DNA of 10,617 nucleotides, taken from contig DLMV01000019.1 of the NCBI GenBank assembly GCA_002478225.1, forward strand, positions 1 to 10,617, written 5' to 3'. This document shows, piece after piece, positions 6,253 to 10,617 of the stretch (positions are counted from its first letter, which is position 1; every line of letters starts with the position of its first letter). The notes beneath the pieces were generated by a model, which was not told where the DNA came from, made no database searches, and saw nothing but the letters and a program-made list of their open reading frames with translations. The DNA comes from Deltaproteobacteria bacterium UBA7527 (GTDB lineage Bacteria > Desulfobacterota > Syntrophorhabdia > Syntrophorhabdales > Syntrophorhabdaceae). The translations under genes and the position numbers were made by a program.

Positions 6253-8007
6253 ATGTTGGAAGTTGCGCTTAAGAAGGGCAAACTCTCGAAAGTGTTTTTC
6301 GGAGATCTTCGCGCCTATTACGAAGCCGTCGAAAGCGGCTCCGATTATACAGCTCTGAAATGGGAGCAATGGACTCAAAACCCTGATATCATTGTCTACA
6401 CGGCCACAGCGGATCATGCGGCAGGCGGCTGGATCGTATATAACACCGGAACAAGCACCATCGAAGAGATGCTGACAGCAGGGAAATGGCGGGGAAAAGG
6501 CATTGAGACGAAGATGGTCGATGCGCTCATTGTGAAGGAGAACCTCATTGCAGCGGAGATCTTGGAGGGAGATGCCGGGAAACACCGCTGGATGATCGAA
6601 TACGGATTCCGTCCCACGCAGACGAGAAGTGTGGATGGATTATTATTGAGAAGGCTGGAGCTGAGCACGTCGGTGCTTTTCCGGAGGTTGGCAGGGATTA
6701 AGCCGTACAAGCCTTACCCGAAGAAAGAACGGGTGGCAGTTGAAAAGATCCCGGAGACACAGTCAGACAGAGAAATAAAAGATGGTCTGATGCGTCTCAT
6801 AGACAAGCTCGGCGGCCTTAAAAAATTTATTGGAAAAGGCCAGACAGTTCTCATCAAGCCGAACCTTGTCAGCGATCACGGATTTCAGGATGGTGTCTAC
6901 AAGGGCGGGATTGTGACCGATGTGAGGCTTGTCCGCGCCCTCGTCGAACTTCTTCTTCCCTTAGCCGGAAAGATCATCATAGCCGAAGGCTCATCGATCA
7001 ATCGGAGCGCAACATCGAAGATGTTTACCCTGTACGGATACGACCGGTTGATCGACCTGGATCCGGGAAAGATAAGCCTTGTGGACCTGAATACAGACAG
7101 GCTGACCGAAAAAGCCGTGCCGGGAGGGAAAAGGATGTCCTCGCGGAAGATCCCTCTGACGATCGAAGAGGCGGATGTGATCATCAACATCCCTGTGCTG
7201 AAGTTGCACTTTGCTGCAGCTGTATCCCTGAGCGTCAAGAGCCTCCAGGGAGCTGTCCCGCCCCTTGAGAAATATATGAGCCATTTTTTCGGCCTCTGGC
7301 AAAGCCTTGTCAATATCCATCACCTTGTGAAGCCGGACCTCATCATTATTGACGGCCTTACGGGACAGGAAGATTTTGGTCCCGTATCGGGTGTTCCAAA
7401 GAAGATGGACCTTTTGATCGGCGGCACAAATCCCGTGGCCGTTGACGCCGTTGCCATGAGGATAATGGGACTTGATCCAGCTATGTCCCCGCCTGTGTGG
7501 ATGGCGTATATGCAGGGATTAGGCCCTGTTGAACCAGAACGGATCACCGTCATCGGTCCTTCTATTGCAGAGGTGGCAAGCCCGTTCAAAATGCCTGAGA
7601 TCAATATAGGGGGCGGAAAAGACATCACCGTTCATGCGGGCAATGCCTGCTCGGGCTGCAGGGGCTACCTCCACTTTGTCCTCAACAAGCTGCGCAGAAG
7701 CGACCCGCAGGACGCGGGAAGGTTGCTCATCGACAGGCCTTTTGATAAAAAGGTGCATATCTACCTTGGCCCGGATACAGAGGGCGAGATCGACCCCGGC
7801 GCGACCAACATCTTCATGGGCATCTGCCAGCAGCACAACGCTGAGATGGGTATGCCCCTTCAGGGCTGTCCCCCTCACGCAGAGGTGATCATGAACGGAA
7901 TATTCAGCCTCTTTCCTGATGTCGAACGCCCCAAGTATGCGGACGAGACAGAAGAGGCAAAGCTGGAAAAGATGCTGAAGGAAGTACTGGGAAAAGAGAG
8001 CTCATAG
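6253..8007 (+). CDS. DUF362 protein with acetyltransferase-like N-terminus and a four-cysteine C-terminus
   Basis: The 584-residue protein has three parts. Residues about 20-140 look like a GNAT-type domain: strands around 47-67, WRGKGIETKMVDALI from residue 79, and YGFRPTQTRSVDGLLLRRLEL closing it; several usual acetyl-CoA-loop glycines are missing, so activity is doubtful. Residues about 195-410 are a DUF362 domain, with TVLIKPNLVS (199 onward), IIIAEGSS, EADVIINIPVLKLH, SLSVKSLQGAVPP and GGTNPVAVDAVAMRIMGLDP. The C-terminal part has Cys466 and Cys469 (CSGC), Cys525 (GICQQHN) and Cys539 (GCPPH), a plausible iron-sulfur site. DUF362 proteins are often linked to iron-sulfur chemistry, but no general reaction is known. 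The gene lies 73 bp after ubiX in the same direction, and the start is set by AGGGAGG at 6239-6245. A role in the aromatic pathway is inferred from position only. Confidence 0.8.
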   Translation: MLEVALKKGKLSKVFFGDLRAYYEAVESGSDYTALKWEQWTQNPDIIVYTATADHAAGGWIVYNTGTSTIEEMLTAGKWRGKGIETKMVDALIVKENLIAAEILEGDAGKHRWMIEYGFRPTQTRSVDGLLLRRLELSTSVLFRRLAGIKPYKPYPKKERVAVEKIPETQSDREIKDGLMRLIDKLGGLKKFIGKGQTVLIKPNLVSDHGFQDGVYKGGIVTDVRLVRALVELLLPLAGKIIIAEGSSINRSATSKMFTLYGYDRLIDLDPGKISLVDLNTDRLTEKAVPGGKRMSSRKIPLTIEEADVIINIPVLKLHFAAAVSLSVKSLQGAVPPLEKYMSHFFGLWQSLVNIHHLVKPDLIIIDGLTGQEDFGPVSGVPKKMDLLIGGTNPVAVDAVAMRIMGLDPAMSPPVWMAYMQGLGPVEPERITVIGPSIAEVASPFKMPEINIGGGKDITVHAGNACSGCRGYLHFVLNKLRRSDPQDAGRLLIDRPFDKKVHIYLGPDTEGEIDPGATNIFMGICQQHNAEMGMPLQGCPPHAEVIMNGIFSLFPDVERPKYADETEEAKLEKMLKEVLGKESS

Positions 8008-8090
8008 CTCTTGGCTTATAGCGAACCGAATGCTGGATGCTCGATGCTGGATACTGGCAACCAATAACCAATGAACTAAGAACAATACTG
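8007..8090. repeat. Degenerate 7-nt tandem array after the DUF362 gene
   Basis: Twelve units keep strict 7-nt phase from the last base of the stop codon: two GCT-initial units, then a GGATGCT-type block (8028-8055), then AATAACC/AATGAAC-type units (8056-8083). The word changes along the array while the period does not. It faces a matching array in opposite orientation at 8143-8177, and together they fill most of the 188-bp gap between the convergent genes. Confidence 0.7.
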
Positions 8091-8142
8091 ACAAGTTTTT
8101 ATGATCCCAGATATGTCACTTGAAGCTTGGTGTTGGGTTTTC

Positions 8143-8177
8143 TCAAGCATCCAGTAGCCAGAATCCAGAATCAGATT
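8143..8177. repeat. Degenerate 7-nt tandem array after the nuclease gene, inverted relative to 8007-8090
   Basis: Five units read on the plus strand as TCAAGCA, TCCAGTA, then GCCAGAA, TCCAGAA, TCAGATT. Read on the minus strand they are CTGGA-type, the same word as the plus-strand block at 8028-8055. The segments 8031-8072 and 8121-8163 are therefore imperfectly complementary (CTGG-type and CCAA-type blocks in matching order), and a transcript from either gene could fold over this gap. Confidence 0.65.
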
Positions 8178-8195
8178 TTGCTCGAGCCGGTTTAG

Positions 8196-8732
8196 TTAGT
8201 ATTTCTTCGAATGCTGCCTGTGGTTAAGCCAGTTGTCTGCGTATACCTTGGCAAGCTCACCGGATTTAATGATCAGGATATTCTCCGCGTTCTTGCTCTC
8301 AGCCGGGTAGGTGTAGTTGAAAGAGCCTGTAATGACGGTCTCGCGGTCGATGACCATGATCTTATTATGAGCATTTGCATGTCTGCCGTCGATGTAGACG
8401 GACACGCCGCCTTTCGAAAGCGTTTTTGCTGTTTTATATTGCTGATTTATCTGTTCGCCTTTATCAAGGATGACCTCGACATTTACCCCCCGTTTCTGCG
8501 CATTCACGAGGGCGTTCCTCAACGACACCGAGGTGAATAAGAACATCTGGACAAGGATCTCCCGTGTTGCTCTTTCCGTTTCTCTTACAATCTTGTCGGT
8601 GCACCCTCCTCCGGGGTTGAAGCAGACCTTCGCAGGGGTGTTATTAAGTGTCAGGTCTGTCCCCTGGGACGGATATGGGAATGCGGTATAAATGGCGATC
8701 GCAAACAGGCATACAACGAAGATCTTTTTCAT
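8196..8732 (-). CDS. Secreted single-HKD phospholipase D-family nuclease
   Basis: The 178-residue product has a Sec signal peptide (KK then a hydrophobic stretch 4-18, likely cleavage near Gly24) and one phospholipase D-type catalytic motif: His122, Lys124 and Asp129 in HNKIMVID, followed by TGSFNYT (Ser137, Asn139) and NAEN at 148-151. Small proteins with a single HKD motif, such as the plasmid nuclease Nuc, act as homodimers that share one active site and cut DNA non-specifically. Two cysteines in the mature N-terminus (37 and 44) could form a disulfide. Location is periplasmic or extracellular. GGGAG at 8740-8744 on the minus strand lies properly before ATG 8732. It may be transcribed from the ferredoxin gene, but the 205-bp gap full of repeats makes that uncertain. 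Nutrient scavenging or defence against foreign DNA are possible roles. Confidence 0.85.
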   Translation of the reverse strand: MKKIFVVCLFAIAIYTAFPYPSQGTDLTLNNTPAKVCFNPGGGCTDKIVRETERATREILVQMFLFTSVSLRNALVNAQKRGVNVEVILDKGEQINQQYKTAKTLSKGGVSVYIDGRHANAHNKIMVIDRETVITGSFNYTYPAESKNAENILIIKSGELAKVYADNWLNHRQHSKKY

Positions 8733-8797
8733 TGTTGTTCTCCCGGCAATGGATTTTGTTTATTGTAAATCGCAAATGAGCAATGGGTCAATATGAA

Positions 8798-8853
8798 TTC
8801 GATAGTTGATAGCAAGCCGGATCCTGGATACTTGATACTGGATGCTGACGACG
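8798..8853. repeat. Degenerate 7-nt tandem array between nuclease and ferredoxin genes
   Basis: TTCGATA and GTTGATA (8798, 8805) lead via GCAAGCC into GGATCCT, GGATACT, TGATACT and GGATGCT (8819-8846), then GACGACG. The GGATRCT word is the same as in the 8028-8055 block about 780 bp away, in the same orientation. Confidence 0.65.
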
Positions 8854-8856
8854 ACC

Positions 8857-8880
8857 ACGTTGAATAAATTTTTTCAACGT
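8857..8880. repeat. Perfect 8-bp inverted repeat downstream of the ferredoxin gene
   Basis: ACGTTGAA (8857-8864) and TTCAACGT (8873-8880) flank the 8-base AT-rich loop TAAATTTT. The A/T run is in the loop rather than after the stem, so it is a poor intrinsic terminator. Its right arm merges with the 7-nt array that follows. Confidence 0.55.
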
Positions 8881-8942
8881 TCTATGTTCAATGTAAATGT
8901 AAAATGTTTAAACTTTTCACTTTTCACGTTTCACTTTTCACG
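8875..8942. repeat. Degenerate 7-nt tandem array covering the ferredoxin gene stop codon
   Basis: Units CAACGTT, CTATGTT (8875-8888) pass into AATGTAA-type units, then CACTTTT units with CAC exactly at 8918, 8925, 8932 and 8939. The TGA stop of the minus-strand gene (8938-8940) is inside the last unit, so the protein's termination signal is array sequence. Confidence 0.65.
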
Positions 8943-9726
8943 GCATCAGTTCTTGTCTCTTGACGATCGCGCCCCTTGCGCTCACGGTGAGGATCTCTGC
9001 AGGGATGCTCGTTTTTGCCAGAGCCAGTGCCTGCTGCACTATGAGGGGCATCTTTGAACAGCACGGGACTTCCATGATCAGAATGGTGACGCTCCGGATA
9101 CTCGTTGTTCTGAATATATCGTGAAATTTATTTACGTATTCTTCTGCGTCATCGAACTTTGGACATCCCAGGAGCACTACCCTGCCTTTGAGAAAATCGT
9201 GGTGGAAGTTCGGATAGGCAACAGGCGTGCAGTCAGACGCCACAAGGAGATCGGCGCCTTTCAAAAACGGCGCTGCCGGTGGAACGAGCTTGATCTGTAC
9301 GGGCCAATGGGATAGGGCAGAAGATATATCCGACTGCGAAACGGGTCGATCTGCCGCTTCACAGGAGCTTCCGAACATCTGGATGTGCGTTGACGGACAA
9401 CCGCAGGGAAGAACGTCGAGAGTTCGGGGTTCGGGTTTCGGAGCCATCGCTTGTTTCTCTCCGCTCCCTGCTCCCTGCTCTATGCTGTTTTTGTGGTGTT
9501 CGACCGCTTCTGGATCGAAGGCGTCAGCTTCCCGTTCAACGATGCTGATCGCGCCTTCAGGGCATTCGCCGAGACAGGCGGCGAGCCCGTCACAGTAATT
9601 TTCCGATACAAGCCTCGCCTTGCCGTCAACGAGATCTATGGCGCCCTCAGCGCAGGCAGAAACGCACTGCCCGCAGCCGTTGCAGCGCTCCTCATCTATA
9701 TTCACTATCTTTCTTTTTATTTTCAT
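8938..9726 (-). CDS. Ferredoxin-domain protein next to hybrid cluster protein
   Basis: The 262-residue product begins with a ferredoxin domain: Cys15, Cys18, Cys21 and Cys25 form one full CxxCxxCxxxC motif. Cys45, Cys51 and Cys55 (CDGLAACLGEC) give a second motif with three cysteines, typical of this family. A linker (76-104) leads to a C-terminal domain with PCGCP (108, 110), Cys122, HWPVQIKLVPPAAPFLKGADLL, SDCTPVAY, LLGCPKFDD and a VPCC motif near the end. This two-domain protein commonly sits beside hybrid cluster protein genes in anaerobes and probably passes electrons to or from it; that partnership is inferred. ATG 9726 is preferred over GTG 9732, which lies inside the ribosome site. 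The linker is built from two 7-nt repeat arrays and the stop codon from a third. It is cytoplasmic. Confidence 0.85.
   Translation of the reverse strand: MKIKRKIVNIDEERCNGCGQCVSACAEGAIDLVDGKARLVSENYCDGLAACLGECPEGAISIVEREADAFDPEAVEHHKNSIEQGAGSGEKQAMAPKPEPRTLDVLPCGCPSTHIQMFGSSCEAADRPVSQSDISSALSHWPVQIKLVPPAAPFLKGADLLVASDCTPVAYPNFHHDFLKGRVVLLGCPKFDDAEEYVNKFHDIFRTTSIRSVTILIMEVPCCSKMPLIVQQALALAKTSIPAEILTVSARGAIVKRQELMP
9421..9441 (-). repeat. In-gene 7-nt array encoding linker residues 96-102
   Basis: Three plus-strand units, AGTTCGG, GGTTCGG and then GTTTCGG, lie in tandem within the ferredoxin gene. On the coding strand they give the proline-rich PKPEPRT. The word differs from the neighbouring in-gene array at 9452-9486, 10 bp away. 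Confidence 0.55.
9452..9486 (-). repeat. In-gene 7-nt array encoding linker residues 81-92
   Basis: Plus-strand units TGTTTCT, CTCCGCT, then CCCTGCT twice and CTATGCT are in strict 7-nt phase. They encode SIEQGAGSGEKQ on the minus strand. Because 7 is not a multiple of 3, each unit is read in a different frame. The 35 bases are kept in frame with the flanking domains by the other linker bases. Confidence 0.65.
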
Positions 9727-9739
9727 GATCACCTCCTTT
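9727..9739 (-). promoter_or_regulatory. Perfect ribosome-binding site of the ferredoxin gene
   Basis: On the minus strand AAAGGAGGTGATC runs directly into ATG 9726, with GGAGG (9732-9736) 5 nt away. The in-frame GTG at 9730-9732 overlaps the site itself and is unlikely to be the start. Confidence 0.8.
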
Positions 9740-9755
9740 TCAGTTCATAACTGAT

Positions 9756-9841
9756 AGCAAATTCAAGATTTCGGTAAGCAGTAGGGAGTAAGCAGTAAAG
9801 ACTTTTCTTGCCTACTGCATACTGCCTACCTTGATTTTGCT
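9756..9841. repeat. 86-bp imperfect palindrome with 7-nt array between hcp and the ferredoxin gene
   Basis: The outer arms AGCAAATTCAAG (9756-9767) and CTTGATTTTGCT (9830-9841) pair at 11 of 12 positions. Inside them, plus-strand units GTAAGCA, GTAGGGA (9774-9787) and two more GTA-type units to 9801 face TGCCTAC, TGCATAC and TGCCTAC (9809-9829), which are roughly their complement. A short spacer at the centre (around 9802-9808) forms the loop. The 7-nt phase is kept through the centre. It starts 8 bp after the hcp stop codon, so it could act as a 3'-end structure for that transcript. Confidence 0.7.
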
Positions 9842-9848
9842 AAATGCA

Positions 9849-10617
9849 TTACCCCAGTATCGCCTTCAGGTCAGCCTCCGGTGTCGAGATCGGCTTGATG
9901 TCGTAGTTCTTCACGAGAACGTTGAGTATATTAGGCGTGATGAAGGCCGGGAGCGTCGGCCCCAGCCGCATATTCCTGATGCCCAGATAGAGAAGCGTAA
10001 GGAGGATCGCCACAGCCTTCTGCTCATACCATGACAGGATGAGAGAGAGGGGGAGCTCGTTAACGCTTACGTTAAAGGCCTTGGAAAGGGCAACGGCGAT
10101 CTGTATGGCGGAATAGGCGTCATTGCACTGGCCTACGTCAAGGAGTCTCGGGATGCCGCCGATGTCTCCAAGGTCCTTGTCGAAGAAACGGAACTTGCCG
10201 CAGGCAAGGGTCAGGACGATGCAGTCCTTCGGTACCTTTTCCACGAATTCCGTGTAATAGTTTCTGCCAGGCTTCGCGCCGTCGCAGCCTGCAACAAGGA
10301 AGAAATGCTTTATCTGCCCGCTCTTTACCGCTTCAATTACCTTGCCGGCAACGCTCATTACCGTATTCCGCGCAAACCCAACCATCACCGATCCGCCGTT
10401 CCGGTCATTATCGAACCCGGACATAGAGAGCGCCTTCTCAATAACGGGCTTGAAGTTCCCGTCGCTTATGTGTTTTACACCTGGCCACCCGACAGTGCCT
10501 GTGGTGAAGATATTGTCCTTGTAAGAGTCGAGGGGTTTCTGGATGCAGTTCGTGGTCATCAGGATAGCGCCGGGGAATGCGCTGAACTCCTTGTGCTGGT
10601 TCTGCCACGCGGTGCCG
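9849..10617 (-). CDS. hcp: Hybrid cluster protein, C-terminal 255 residues (start beyond right edge)
   Basis: The reading frame is open to the right edge, so the ATG at 10559 is internal and the gene begins outside the window; about half of the usual 540 or so residues are visible. Visible residues begin GTAWQNQHKEFSAFPGAIL then MTTNC. Ligands of the hybrid iron-sulfur-oxygen cluster can be placed (visible numbering): Cys24, Cys111 in GCDGAKPGRNYY, Cys139 in LACGKFRF, Cys164 in DVGQCNDAYSA, and Glu198 and Lys200 in WYEQK. The spacings of 28 and 25 between the last three cysteines agree with Desulfovibrio Hcp (406, 434, 459). Hcp reduces nitric oxide and hydroxylamine-type species and can S-nitrosylate proteins, protecting anaerobes from nitrosative stress. 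The ferredoxin-like gene 122 bp downstream is a likely redox partner. The promoter is out of view. Confidence 0.95.
   Translation of the reverse strand, partial: GTAWQNQHKEFSAFPGAILMTTNCIQKPLDSYKDNIFTTGTVGWPGVKHISDGNFKPVIEKALSMSGFDNDRNGGSVMVGFARNTVMSVAGKVIEAVKSGQIKHFFLVAGCDGAKPGRNYYTEFVEKVPKDCIVLTLACGKFRFFDKDLGDIGGIPRLLDVGQCNDAYSAIQIAVALSKAFNVSVNELPLSLILSWYEQKAVAILLTLLYLGIRNMRLGPTLPAFITPNILNVLVKNYDIKPISTPEADLKAILG

Noticed and set aside
7997..8011. Short hairpin AGAGCT-CAT-AGCTCT at the DUF362 stop codon as a terminator
   Set aside because: Six base pairs with no following U-tract; too weak and probably chance.
8211..8540. A plus-strand frame over the nuclease gene
   Set aside because: The minus-strand frame has a signal peptide and a full HKD motif; the plus frame is its shadow.
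8007..8853. CRISPR array
   Set aside because: The repeats are contiguous 7-nt units with no spacers and no constant 25-40 bp repeat; no cas gene is near.
10342..10559. ATG at 10559 as the start of the hcp gene
   Set aside because: The frame continues upstream to the window edge with strongly family-like residues (WQNQHKEFSAFPGAIL), so this ATG is internal.

Overview
The window looks like a chromosomal segment of an anaerobic, strictly fermentative or syntrophic aromatic-degrading bacterium, most plausibly a deltaproteobacterial-type phenol/benzoate degrader of the Syntrophorhabdus kind. That placement is inferred from gene content alone: a two-subunit phenylphosphate-synthase-like phosphotransferase, a prenyl-FMN (UbiX/LpdD) module, the tail of a molybdenum hydroxylase resembling 4-hydroxybenzoyl-CoA reductase, and a hybrid cluster protein with its ferredoxin-like neighbour.

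Plus-strand block, 1-8007. It opens with the last 32 codons of a xanthine-dehydrogenase-family large subunit (1-99). A 215-residue protein made of two copies of one alpha/beta unit follows (108-755). Next come two genes that together make a split PEP-synthase-like enzyme: a 615-residue phosphohistidine subunit (874-2721) and a 357-residue nucleotide-binding subunit (2812-3885). Their sizes and domains match the 70 kDa and 40 kDa components known from phenylphosphate synthase. Then come a UPF0261/Tm-1-like ATP-binding protein (3988-5220), an LpdD-like prenyl-FMN chaperone (5230-5607), a UbiX-type flavin prenyltransferase (5604-6179) and a large DUF362 protein with an acetyltransferase-like N-terminus (6253-8007). 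Read as a pathway: phenol is phosphorylated, a UbiD-type carboxylase (not in this window) uses the prenylated flavin supplied by UbiX/LpdD, and the 4-hydroxybenzoate formed is later dehydroxylated as its CoA ester by the molybdenum enzyme. Only the synthase, the cofactor module and the reductase tail are actually visible.

Minus-strand block, 8196-10617. Convergent to the first block are a small secreted phospholipase-D-type nuclease (8196-8732), a ferredoxin-domain protein (8938-9726) and the C-terminal half of a hybrid cluster protein (9849 to the right edge).

Unexplained layer. Gene ends and intergenic gaps from about 3887 onward carry degenerate tandem arrays with a strict 7-nt period but a different 'word' at each place (3887-3937, 6168-6209, 8007-8090, 8143-8177, 8798-8853, 8875-8942, 9774-9829). 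Two more lie inside the ferredoxin gene (9421-9441 and 9452-9486), where they encode the linker between its two domains. In two genes the stop codon lies within an array. These resemble in style the heptameric STRR sequences of filamentous cyanobacteria and are the most unusual feature of the window. No rRNA, tRNA, CRISPR array or insertion sequence was seen, and no stretch over 300 bases lacks a gene.
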